Shown here: positions 1 through 12,135 of the stretch, piece by piece | Layout of the letters: the number at the start of each line of letters is the position of its first letter | Numbering within the stretch: position 1 is the stretch's first letter | NCBI RefSeq assembly: GCF_047663525.1 | Contig: NC_092590.1 | Location: 54,156,501-54,220,500 of the forward strand | DNA from: Anas platyrhynchos | Lineage: Eukaryota; Chordata; Aves; Anseriformes; Anatidae | Length of the DNA: 64,000 bases | Direction of reading: 5' to 3' | The notes under the pieces: model-generated | The model's database searches: none | Told to the model about the DNA's origin: nothing | Seen by the model: only the letters and a program-made list of their open reading frames with translations | Position numbers and translations under genes: made by a program

Positions 1-680
1 GATTCTCCTTCTCTTCTTCTAAAAGAGAAGGAGAAAAAATGGATAACTCCAAAAGAGCAGGAAACAGAAGCAGAGATCTCCGACACCTTTGGGTCAGGGT
101 AGGAGCTTGATAAGATTAAATACACCAGTATTAGGCATTCAGAATGGTGGCAGCAAAAGATGAAAAACACAACTGAATAAAACTTACACAATAATGAGTA
201 TTCCACACTATCCATATCCCCAACCGCATCCAAAAGATATCTGTGTTATTTTCTTTGGGATTCACTGATAAGACACTCAGTGAGGTACAGAAAGTGAAAC
301 TCATCGGGAGCACTGACAAGAAAATTCACAAGTCACTACAAGCTTGGATGAGATCCTAAAATTCACAGCAAGGCTCTCCTAGTTGAGTATGATTAATCTG
401 GATTCAGATTAATAACTCCACACAACAGGAAAATTGCTTTCATGATTTACTGGCATCCTAATGGACGTACAAGACAAGGATAAAGAACTCTCCCAGACAG
501 CAGCATCAGAAGCACTTGCCTGCAAGTGCTGAAAAGAAAGGGTGTTAATTACTTTGTGTAATTAAGCCTTAAGAAAGGCATTTATATTTTATGAGCCTAA
601 CAGTCGTGAAGGCATGTAGCCTTCAACTATTCCATGGAGATCCATAGGACTGTTTATTTGGCTTAAAGATTCACTGTTAT

Positions 681-710
681 AATAAATAAATAAATAAATA
701 AATAAATAAA
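681..710 (+). repeat. (AAAT)n microsatellite
   Basis: About seven perfect AATA/AAAT tetranucleotide copies lie in AT-rich sequence. Confidence 0.95.
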
Positions 711-3215
711 ATTACATTTGAATGGAGAAAAGTTTTAGCAAATATACTCAGAGTAAGAATCCTGCTCTGGAAGGACATAGAAAATGTTTCTCAGGTAGAA
801 ATTTGCTTAATTTTCTTTGCTTTTTATTTTTGCTGCTAGCTCTGGTAGGACTTCATTTTTCTTCTCTCCTGTAATAAGTGCTAAACTGTTTTCTGGTTCT
901 TACTTTTGCCTATTCTTCCCTTGCTAGTTATTTTTTGTGTTCAATATGTGATGGCACCATCTGGCTGTCAAGGAATTTCCCTTCCTCTCTTAGGCTGTGC
1001 ATGAGCAACTATCCTAATGACTACTATTAGGGGGAACCAAGATATATCCTGGAATTCCTCCAGAATCGTCCAGGATTTTCTTAGTCAAAAAAAGCATTCT
1101 GTCTTGATGACCTACTGTCCCTTACATTTTCTCTCAGTTACAGCTCTTTGCTGTGAGTCCTAATAAATAATACTCTGCATGACTGATTCCTTTTTGGATT
1201 AGGCTGAACTGTTACCGTCCAAAACATCATATGAAAAACTTTGCTGTACTTGGAGCAATTACAAAGGCTGATGCAGAAAACTATTTATTAAACTAAAAGG
1301 TATATTAAACTTATATATAAAAACTTATATATAAAATTATTTTTGTTTGCACACTGCTAGGTAAAGTTAATTTCTGTTGAATTTAAAAATATTTCAGTTT
1401 TTAGGAATCACATTCAATACAAAATATTTTTTGTATCTTGTTAGAACAGAAACAAAAGCTAGAGGAAAAAATGTTATCTACTTTGTGGGATATCCATAAT
1501 TTAAAATATTTAAGGTATTAGACCTTGATTCTACTTTTAGCACTTTTTTATATCAGTCACCACACAAGAATCTTCTGGAATCTTCCGAGAATAAAATGTC
1601 TCAGCAGGTTAGCACAATTTATGTAACAGATTATCTTTTTGTAGAAGTTAGTCACTTTTATACAAAGCAAGGACTGCTCAGACACAAAATGAGCTCATGA
1701 TAGATTTTTTATACTATTGCGATAAAAATACATGTGCATTAAAAATGCATTGTCTATCTTGAAGGCAAGAAGTCTATACAATCATTTTTTGCATTAATAT
1801 CTTGGTTTTGTGATGACGCACAATTTGTTTTTATAGCTTTCTTTACTGATAGTCACCATAGCATCTGAGAGCCTTATAATCATTAAAATGTTTGGATGTA
1901 CAACTGCAAAGTTGGGAAATAATATTGGTGAGAATTTTCAGGCAGCAGTTGAAGCAAATGGTAGCTGTCCAAAATGATCAGTCTCTCTTTTTTCTGTCAC
2001 TACCCACCCTGTTGAATGTGCTGATTTTTCTGTTAACAGTACATTTCAAAGGGCATAGCAATCACCAAAGCCACTTAGAATGAAGAATACAAATTAAATA
2101 ACAGAGAAGTCATTCAAAGATACATATAGACAAAAGTCATTCCTGGCAAGTTAGTGATTAAACGTTAGAATACAGGGCAAAGGTACTAATGACTGATTAC
2201 TCAGTATGCTAATATAATATTTTTGTTTATATGTATTAAGTTTAGGTGGAAATGTGCTATTAAAGCTTCAGGGCACTGATCAGTTACTAAAAAGAGGCTA
2301 AGTAGGCCAAAGGAGAATTCGTAAACATTTTTGAGCTAATACATAAAAGTCTAGAAGAAGAAAAGCGCAGGCAGAAGTACAGACGTCATAGTATTTTACA
2401 AAAATATTGTTAATAATTCCAGTTTCTAGAAAAAGGTAATAGCTAACAGCATACAGCACAAAACAGGTTTTCTTTTTCCTTTTTTTTTTTTTTTTAACTT
2501 CTAGTGAATTGATCAATGTCCTTTAAAAGTCAAGAAAACAGATTAGATTCTATGGGCCAGACCCAAAATTGAAATTCAGCTGGGGATTTAAATTAGATTT
2601 GCATGGACTTTGTAACTTTCTGTGCTCAGTTGCTGTCTAGCTTCCAAGAGTCTTTCTCTCTTTCTGCAGGCATTTCAGTCCATTTATCTTCTCATTCTCC
2701 AGAATTTTTCCAGTTCCTCTTCAGTCTTCCTAATGCTGAACAGCTTCATGACTGCCTCACACCTACACCAGAACAAGATATCCCTCTCCTTGTTATCAGC
2801 AGAAAGGCTCCATCTCACTGGCAATCTCAGCACCAACTTGCCCCGCAGATGTCTTTCCGAAGCACAGCTGCCAGGGAAGGACATACACATGGCACCTTTT
2901 TCTATGTTCTTCTTAATCAAGTCTCAGACTTTAGAGAACGATGTTGGAGAAAGTTATCTCCATTGTTTGGGAACAGTCACATACAGAGTGCTTTCTGAAT
3001 AGTAGTGTGGTATGTCGGGATTCTACTTCAAGAGACAACACTTTGTAAAACTTCTCAGTACTGCTGGGTGTAAGCCTGTGCTCAAAGACTACATCTCAAA
3101 CATTGCTGCATCATGTTATTTGAACCTACTCTTAATACAGACACTTCTGATCAAGATAAACCTTGAAAATATTTTTCCAGTATATTGTGTTTCACAAAAG
3201 CTAAAGAAGCTCCTG

Positions 3216-3267
3216 AAAAAAAAACAAACAAAAAAACAAACAAACAAACAAACAAAAAAAAAAAAAA
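3216..3267 (+). repeat. (AAAC)n plus A-run
   Basis: An A-rich tract has irregular AAAC/AAAAC units followed by 14 consecutive A. Confidence 0.95.
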
Positions 3268-6160
3268 CGTTGCATTATTAACATCCATACCCAGAAGGTA
3301 CAGGGAGGAAGGAAGAGGCCTGACTAGTGTGTCTATTCCTATATCATCCTAGATATAAACTATGTTGTAAGTCAAGTGTTGTTGCAGAGATCTCCTTTTT
3401 ATTTCCTTTTTTTTCTTTTTTAAAGAAAGGGAAAGCACTCTCCATCTCTCCACAATTAATGATGAGACTAAAAATATCAGTTTCATATATGCACTAGTAA
3501 ATAATTCACTTCTACAGCAACATCAGTCGGTGAGCAATCTCTGCAATTTGTCTGTTCTCTGGAGACTCTCAAGGAAAAATCTCTGCTCAGCTGGAGTGAC
3601 TGTGGCAGGTAACTGCCTCATATTGATCTGCATTGCCTCAATATCCACCTAAGGGCCTAAGAGTACAATTTTTCGTTCTTTGTGGTTTGGAGCTATTGCA
3701 GCAAAACCTCTGTTTAAGCAGACTAACTGACTGTGGTACTTTCAGATGGAAGACAGTTAACTGTGATTCTTTCTACAGGCTCCTTTGTAACACCTAAGTC
3801 ACTTACGTGTGTAGTGACTGGAAATTAAGTACCTGAAGTACCTAATGTTGACCTAACTGCATTGAATTCAGTCACAGGACAGAAGGGATGACTGAAAAGA
3901 CATTTTCTCTCCAAAACAGGATCAGAATGAGATATTAAGGACTTGAATGCGTAAGTACATACATGGGAAAAATATAGAGATGCACAGAAAAAATGCTGTA
4001 AGAGGTAATGAACGCTTGAAGCATGGTGTAGGAGCCATAGAGATGGCCCCATTACAGTTCTGTAGCCTAAATAGAAGGTTAATTGCTTCTTGCAATATTT
4101 TTTTAAAACTCCAATTTTTCTTCTTCTAAAATCCCCAGGTAAAATTTAAGTAGATTGTGTGCAACAGTTTTGACTTTAAAAAAGAGGTTTTGAAGACTTT
4201 TAGATTGTTTGTTAGCTCTTCCAGTAATGCTTGGTTGAACAGGGATGAGTAAAACAAAGCAGAAAATAACCATTTCATTTCAAGTGAAATACACATTATC
4301 AGAATGTGATCTGACAGCGGTGCAGCCTGTTCGTAACACCACATCCTATGGATGGACTGGCTGGAACATACTTTGCCTTGGGAGTTTCTAACATGAACAG
4401 AGAACACGGTTGTTTTCATGTGAAAAGAAATCACCCAAGTGTTAAGTAATTCCTTCAGAAGAAACCCTGACAAGTCTCTTGAGAGCTTAAAAATTTATAG
4501 AGGTTTCTCCCCAGCTTATTTTTTTGTTTTTGCATTTTGACTAGATAACATATACTTTATTCTTCAGTTTATTTAAAGTGTTAAGTTTCTGAACAAGTCC
4601 TTTAAAAGGAAAGTCACCTATTAGCTGTGTTAAATACAAATTGCGATTTTCATATTCTTCCTAACCAACTGGCTCTGGGACCACCTAAATGTTATCTTTG
4701 TTTTTGGTCTGTTAGCAAATCCCCCTATGCAACACATGCAGCTTCGATATGCAGGATTTTCATACATGTAAATGCAGGATAACCCTATACCCTATACATA
4801 TACACATAACACATACCCTATAAGGAAGGTTGTCTTCTGTGGATGAACTACTTCAAGTGAAAGCTAACTGTCTGTGTGTTTTACTTTTCCGCAAATATAT
4901 ATATTTGTGATTTTTTTTTCATGTTCAGTTCTTTTAACTAATGCTATTACCTTGATTCTACTCTGGAAACTTATCCTTTAACTGAACAAGTGCAAAATGG
5001 TACTGGCTTGATATTTTGAAAGTGTTTTTTGCAAAAACAAAACAAAATACTTGTTGTCAAAGTCCTTTTGCTCCAATTTCCTGCTCATTTTGGAATAACT
5101 TGCATTCACTAGAGATCAACAGCAATGGCACAGGTTGTGGGAACATAAATAGCAAAATAAATAGCTAAATACACATACTATATAGAACAACAGCAAAAAA
5201 GAAGATAGTAAGAGGAAACTAACTCCAAAGCTGAAGGTACTGTTAAGCAGTGTTTAGTAAGACATGTCAATCATAGTTGGTAAATTCATACTAGACAAAG
5301 GCCCTCTTGAAGATGAGTAAAGTACCAAGGAAATAGAATAAAACAATGCATAGATTACTTTTAAGAAGTGAGAAACATATTAGTATCACAAGAAGTTACT
5401 ACTTTGGAAAATAAATTAAACACCTAAGATTAGTCTTTGTGACATCATTTATCACAGGCAAAACAATGACAAAAAATAAAAGTATCTAAACCTATAAAAA
5501 CTGAAGTTGAACCCCAACCAAACTAGAAATATTCCATGACTATAGAACATCTCATGAAATCAATGGGTTTTCCAGCAAAATAAAGAAATGTGAAAAGAAG
5601 TAATGAAATATCTAAGTTATCAAGAAAATTTATCAGTCAGGGACAAAGTTGTGCAATGTAATCTAACACAGAATAAAGGAAGAACTCAAACCAAGAAACC
5701 GTAAACTAGATTTCAAGAAAGAAGACTGTATGATACTTATTTGCAATATAACAGTAATCAACTGAAAAAGCTATTCCCTTACTTTCTTACTAAGCATTGC
5801 AGATAACAAGTGCTGACAGATATATCAGAGTAGAAAATATCACGTCTGGTTGTAACATGTAAGCAACAACTCAGACATTATTCAGGAAAAGACCAAAAGG
5901 TTTTATAATGCCAGAGAAAAGTTTGGGATCAAAAGTAGTACAAATTCGCCAGAGCTGTCCTCAACTGAAGTATCGTACAAGCAGGCAGAGAAATGTAAAT
6001 GATTATTTACATACTATGGGCATGCAAAGAAGAAGGTGCAGCATACTAAATAATGCCACAGTTAGGAGAGATAAGAACTTGCAAATCACCTATTTCAATG
6101 CTATCCCTGTCTTAATGGATGGCTGTAAAAGCTTGTGGTATAACAAAGAAATTTCATTTT

Positions 6161-6602
6161 TCTCCCTTCCTCTATTTCTCTCTTTCTCTCTTGCCATCTT
6201 TCCCTCTTTTCCTCTCTCTTTCTCTCTCTCTCTTTCCTTTTTCCTTTTTCCTTTTTCCTTTTTCCTTTTTCCTTTTTCCTTTTTCCTTTTTCCTTTTTCC
6301 TTTTTCCTTTTTCCTTTTTCTTTTTCCCTTCCCTTCCCTTCCCTTCCCTTCCCTTCCCTTCCCTTCCCTTCCCTTCCCTTCCCTTCCCTTCCCTTCCCTT
6401 CCTTTTTTCTTTTTCTTTTTCTTTTTCTTTTTCTTTTTCTTTTTCTTTTTCTTTTTCTTTTTCTTTTTCTTTTTCTTTTTCTTTTTCTTTTTCTTTTTCT
6501 TTTTCTTTTTCTTTTTCTTTTTCTTTTTCTTTCTTTTTTTTCTTTTCTTTTTCTTTTTCTTTCTTTTTATTTTTTTTCTTTTCTTTTTCTTTTTCTTTTC
6601 CT
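6161..6602 (+). repeat. Composite pyrimidine-rich satellite/microsatellite block
   Basis: The block consists of TC-rich sequence, then CCTTTTT heptamers (about 6235-6322), CCCTT pentamers (about 6326-6402) and CTTTTT hexamers (about 6405-6532), then a degenerate CTTTT tail. From 6197 to 6568 there is not a single purine (372 nt). Phe/Leu/Ser-rich open frames across it are artefacts of the repeat. The block ends with a splice-acceptor-like TTTTCCTGTAG. Confidence 0.97.
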
Positions 6603-6606
6603 GTAG

Positions 6607-8435
6607 TCAGCAGGATGTTAAGTAGAATCCTCTAACATCTTCATAACCCAAGTCCACAGTTTCTCCCATCACATGTCTTTGGGACTTTCATGTAGTCTCC
6701 CATTCAGTACTGTAATGTAGGTGACCCATTATGGCACAGGTATCATGTTCACCCATGTTTTCTTTAACGTTTCTGAAAGGAAATACCAGCTGAATATAAA
6801 AGCAATTAATCCTTCATGTAGAAGGTATTCTGAGACAGTTAGACAAGAAGACCTTTCAATGCAGACTTCAAATTTCTGGAAACTTTTGTCCTTTTTCATT
6901 CCAATGCTTTTTCTGAAAGTTATGTAACTGAGCAGGACTTTAATTCTCAGTATGTTCTGGAGCAGTGTGCATTTTGGACACAGCTTTTAAGTCTGTGCAA
7001 CTATTGCTGCAGATGTGTGTGTTTATAAATAAAGCTGAACAAAGAAGCAATAATATCCTTTTGGAATAGGGCTTATTAGCATTTTGATGGTTTCTTTATC
7101 CTGGGAATAGCCTTCTGCTTTTGGCCTCTTACTTCTATTCTCCATCCTGAATCTGTCATTTATTTCTCTAATAATTAGAATTTATACTGAGCAATCAAGG
7201 CTTAGGTTGTCAAGGCAAAAAAAAAAAAAAAAGTAAAAATGAATTGCAACATGTTCTTCCTGCAGATAAGAATAACATATATTTGCTTTCTAAATCATGT
7301 TTGTAATATGTAAATTACTAGTAATATCAGATTGTGAAGAGTGGATGAAAAGCTCTAAAATTTCAAATTTTCTAAAGCCATGAATAATCTCCTCTAGGAA
7401 TAACACTGATGATATTTTTAGGTGGACAAAATTAATTTGGCTATGCAAAATAAAAAATAATATTTTATGAAAGCGATTAGGCTTTTAAATGAGTAAGAGG
7501 CAGCATTCACTGAACCACTACCACAACAGGGCTGTAACTGAAAAAATAACAAATACACTTGGATTCCTGATTACAAGCATATGATACATGACTTTCAAAG
7601 CAGTAAAAAAATTTATTAAATAGGAATTAAGGCAATAATATTTTAACAATATTTCTGTTATCATATAAATTCATTATAATGCAAAGTTACTCACTTCATT
7701 CAATATCTTTAGAAGTTTCTGCTAATGCTAATATTGTTGCCTCTCATTATTCTATTTTATTTACTGCAGCAAAAGTTATTATAATGAATAACTTTAAACT
7801 TGTGGAATAACTTTAAGAAATAACTTTAAACATGTGTCATCCTTTAACAAAGAAAATATTCTTAGATTAACAGCTTGACATAGGTTAGCAGGTGTTATAG
7901 GCAAAATAAATAGGGCAGAGTACAGTGTTTCAAAACAAAAGGAATTACAAAATCATGTAACATTTTAAATAGTCATAGAAGGAACAAACTTATTGTATTA
8001 AAAATCATACTTTTTTTTGTTCCACCCTCTAAGGTTCCAGATGCATCTAGTTTTACAAAGAGGATAGAAAGACTCTGTGTTTTATTTGATAGTATATTGC
8101 ATATGATTGTCAGGAGCAGCTGTCACTTGAAGGAAAATGAAATATCAAAGCCAATGGGAAAACAAAAGAAAAAAACAAAAACAAACAAAAACAACCAAAC
8201 AAACAAACAAACAAACAACAACAAAAAAAAAAAAAAAAAAAAAAAAACAGCTTAATTCACTCTACTTTGAAGCTCTTCTCTCACACCTTCTCCCTGGAGT
8301 TACTGATTCTTCAGGTCCTCAAGTCTTGCAGGCAGTGTATGGTAGGTTTCCATAATATATTAAGAAAAGAATTAAATATATTCTAAGAATTGGAATTCCA
8401 GGTTTCTTATCACAGCTTTTTAATTTATTTCTGTT
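6607..8435. other. Intergenic, AT-rich, no gene recognised
   Basis: There is only low-complexity sequence (16-nt A run at 7217-7232, AAAC tract at 8157) and short frames. Confidence 0.7.
8157..8247 (+). repeat. (AAAC)n plus 25-nt poly(A)
   Basis: Imperfect A-rich units with CAAA repeats end in 25 consecutive A at 8223-8247, about 190 nt before the 3' edge of a minus-strand CR1. CR1 itself has no poly(A) tail, so the tract is independent of it. Confidence 0.95.
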
Positions 8436-8805
8436 ATAGAATATTAGAATTACAGAATCATAGAATCATTAGGGTTGGAAAAGACCTTCAAGATCCTCTG
8501 ATCCAACCAGCACCCTAGTACCAATCTCATCCACTAAACCATGTCCCTAAGCACCACGTCCAACCTTTCCTTAAACATCCCCAGTGACCATCTCACCATG
8601 CCACCCCATGCCACCACCTCCCTGGACAACCCTTTCTAGTGCCTGACTACTCTTTCTGAGAAGAAAAGTCTCCTAATTTCCAACCTAAACCTTCCCTGGT
8701 GCAATTTGAGGCCATTCTCTCTAGTCCTATCACTAGTTATCTGCAAGAGGCTGACCTCCAGCTCCCCACAAATTCCTTTCAGGTAGCTGTTGAGAGCAAT
8801 GACAC
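8436..8805 (-). mobile_element. CR1 LINE 3' end, reverse orientation
   Basis: The left edge carries the reversed CR1 3' terminal repeat (ACAGAATCATAGAATCATTA). It is followed by the characteristic GGGTTGGAAAAGACCTTCAA and by segments matching the CR1 3' region (CATCCCCAGTGACCATC, CCTATCACTAG). The right boundary near 8805 is approximate. There are no coding remnants of note. Confidence 0.9.
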
Positions 8806-10495
8806 CAGGCAAGCAGATGTGTCTTACAGAGCTCTGACAAGTTGGGGAAGCCAAGGGAGATGGTGACATACTGATTTTTACTACCTTACTTGTCCTTCTT
8901 AATGAAGTTATTGACTTTGTTCAGTGCCTCAAAGCTGCTCTGTATTGCTTCTGACTGTGTTTTTCTCCTAACAGAAGATGGTGATTATGCTTATTTTTTG
9001 TCTTTCTCCTGTTAATTGATGCAGCATTATTTTTTCTTTTTCACATCCGTCATAGCTAATGTCACTTTACCAAGGCAAACACTTGGTTGCAGCTGATTAG
9101 TCTTACATAAATATAATGGAAAAAATGACAGAAACCTCCAGAAATATATAGAAAGGATTAACCATGGGCTGTTTTTCCAAAACATGTAATTCAGCAAACA
9201 GTTTCCATGTTTGGGAGAGGATGAAAGGATGGGAGTTCCCCATGAAAGAATGGGAGAAAACTGAACAGTGAGCAAGTACCTGCTGGAGGAACATGGAGCA
9301 GTCAGTGTGGGAGCCCAGAGGTCAGCTGAGGAGCCAGAAGACATAGGAGCCTGCTTTTCCATGCAGATTTACATTAAAATGTAGCAGCTATTTTTCAAAT
9401 GATTAGTCTGTGAGTATAGAACAATGAATACTCCTCTGTGATTAGAATAGTATGTAATGTATGCAACTGCACAGAGTTCAGCCAGAAATCTTAAAAGAAA
9501 TCTTATATATCTTGCTGAGACCTCAAACAACATCATGGCAGAACTTCTGAGTTTACTTTCAGCCACAGTATAAAAATTTGTTTCTGGGGAAGTGTCATCA
9601 CATGTTTTGACTGTAGGCCTACATACCATCAATGTTATTATTCAGGATATATTTTATGTCATATACTTACCAGTTTAGCAAATCTTTCAACTGTGCATGA
9701 CCATTTCATGAAACACCCATGCAGATATACCTTGTTTATTTCTTTATTTTGTCATGCTGAACACAATGACATGCTTCACCTATCATTATTTATTCAAATG
9801 AGCTTCCAGGATAAATCTTGAACAGTTAAAGTCTCTAAGGAACTGTTTAGAGTCCTTGCTCTGCATGAGAGAAAAGTCGTAGGCAAGCATTGGCTGAACA
9901 TTGGTCAGGAGGGAAACTTCCATACAAAACAATGTTTAAGCACCAGGTTGAGAGACAAATAACAAGTGTTTGAGACAGGTAAGTCCCATCTGGTCAAAGG
10001 ATACTGTTTTGTTCAGATGTTTCCTTCGTCTTAGATGTGTGGTAAAAATACCCTTCCATAAAGCACATAGTTTGCTTTCTATTCAGTACAATTGCTACTT
10101 GCAACATATACAACAGGGAAGAGATGACATTATCATTTCTTTAATTACTGCAGGGAAGGAAAATACGTTATTAGTGCTCCAAAATGCCTTCTCACTTCTC
10201 ACAAACCCTTTACAAGTTGACTCATCAGGCAAGAATAAATGTCTGTGATAAATCTTTCCTGCAGTCAATGTTTCCTCATGCATTTGAAACAAAATGACTT
10301 CTATATAGAGACAAAGCCATCACATCCAGATGCACAAACAAACATACACAGGTTTTTGGAAGTGAGAGCAGGGAATGAGGCTGAAGCTTTGCTGCTTGGA
10401 CTTATGCCAAGAGAACTCTGATGTCACAGATCTCCTATTCTATCTCTTGTCCTGACCCCTGACCATATTTTCATTTTGACAAAAAAAAAAAAAAA

Positions 10496-10538
10496 GTCAT
10501 TAAATGATCTCACTTGCATAGTCATTAAATGATCTCAC
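10496..10538 (+). repeat. 25-bp partial tandem duplication
   Basis: GTCATTAAATGATCTCAC occurs twice, starting about 25 nt apart, just after a 15-nt A run. Confidence 0.9.
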
Positions 10539-12091
10539 CACTTTGCCCTCCAGATAGTGCCAGCACCCATAGTTACGCTAAGATTTAACCACACACCAGA
10601 ACTCTGAATTGTGCTCTGCTGTGGTGTTTCTTCATGTTGGAGTTTTCCTCAATTAAAATATTTTTCCAACTATTACATGTTTATCTCAAAGCACCAGAGA
10701 AAAAGTCTTCTGCTATATCTGAACATGAAACAATGATATCTTAAAAACAAATAAGAACTTCAGAGAGGGGAAACGAGACAGTGGGCATCAAATATCACTA
10801 ACTGTTTTTGTATAAAGCAATACAGGTATATCTCAACATTCTTTTGAGTAATATAACATTTAGTGGACACATGGATAAAAGGCAATTTCTTGGTTGAGAG
10901 TTGGTCAGCCTTAGCTCAGAACAACTTCCTTTTACAAAACGAGCAAACAAACAAAAAAAAACCTTTATTTTCTTACATATTTATCTGTGGAGTATTTTAA
11001 GAGAGGTTATGTGAGTCAGAATGAATTGAACTTTGAAGGAGACAAGTACTTTTCCCAAAAACTAACTACATTTTACGCTACATTATTTGAAAGTCCCAAA
11101 ATATTTTCTAGATGCGCAAAACAGCTGAAAGGATCAGCAAAGTTTGTGTGTTTTACCGTGTCTAAGCTATTTATTAATGGTAAACTGAAAGTCCAAAGTA
11201 ACCAACAGAAGCATTATAGTTACTTAAAAATTGAATTAGATTATTGAAAGAATAGATGTCAAGCCACTCAGGAAGTAAATTCTTCTCCAGTTCTCATATC
11301 TGAATTCCAAAAATTAATCTTAACTGCTTATACACATTCTGTGTTCACTATTTACTTGCAATAAATGTTTCAGTCTTCAGAAAGACATGTTATTTTGCAA
11401 GTTTTGCATTTACTGGAGTATTGGACTATACACAAAGAAAGAGTAGGATGCAAAGTGAGTTCTACTTTATTATCTTATGGAGTATTTTTATCCTTGTGTA
11501 TTAACAATTCTAGCCAATAATATTGAACATTTGTTTTGAATGTGAGTTGTTATTGGTTTGATTGTTATTTTTTTTCTTTTTTTCTTTAAAGAAAAGAAAC
11601 GTTCTGCATTTAATGTCATTTTAAAAAATGTCAAATTGAATGCTTTCACTCTTGCATTTAGAAAGAAGGGTTGTGCAGCCATGATTGTGCATATGAAGGC
11701 TGAAATGCAGACCAGTTAAAAGGACTTCTGGACACACAGCAGCATCCTGGGAAGTGTTGGCATGACTTTGGGCAGTTTAGCACACATCTGGTTCATATTC
11801 AGGTAGTTTGCTTTCAGAAATTGATGTTCCAGACACAGCCACACAAAAGTCACACTGCCTCTGCCTCTTAACTCTGACTTCTTCCTACCACTGGTATTGT
11901 ATCCCAATTCTTCTGCCACTTCCCCAGCTCTGTGTTGTTCCTTGATTCCAGGGTGCTAAGAGATTCCTGTCTTGCAAAATTATTTCCTAGAGTCAGAGAC
12001 AATCAACTGTGTCCAGTGAAGTGGAAAACTAATAAGACAGACACCCTGATAGAGCTCCTATACAGTTATCCCATTATTTCTGAGAAAATGG

Positions 12092-12135
12092 AAAAAAAAA
12101 AAAAAAAAAAAAAGAGAGAGAGAGAGAGAGAGAGG
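12092..12135 (+). repeat. Poly(A)22 followed by (GA)n
   Basis: Twenty-two consecutive A run straight into about ten GA dinucleotides, a 44-nt pure purine tract. Confidence 0.97.

Larger units (their letters stand above)
1..6160. other. Intergenic, AT-rich, no gene recognised
   Basis: Only short unconserved-looking frames are present. Two overlapping frames at 2603-3002 (131 and 126 codons) are the longest, but neither resembles a known family nor has splice-site support. Simple repeats at 681 and 3216 are listed separately. Confidence 0.7.

Noticed and set aside
2603..3002. Two overlapping ORFs (131 and 126 codons) as a possible small gene
   Set aside because: Two frames open together, no Kozak or splice support, no known motif, and an antisense frame is open as well.
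4740..4815. CCCTATA/CATATAC repeats resembling an interstitial telomeric or satellite array
   Set aside because: The units are short, irregular and do not match TTAGGG. They are ordinary AT-rich low-complexity sequence.
5908..6625. Open frames of 232 and 168 codons rich in Phe, Leu and Ser
   Set aside because: They are produced by the pyrimidine repeat at 6161-6602, which has no stop codons in these frames. The unique N-terminal part shows no recognisable domain.
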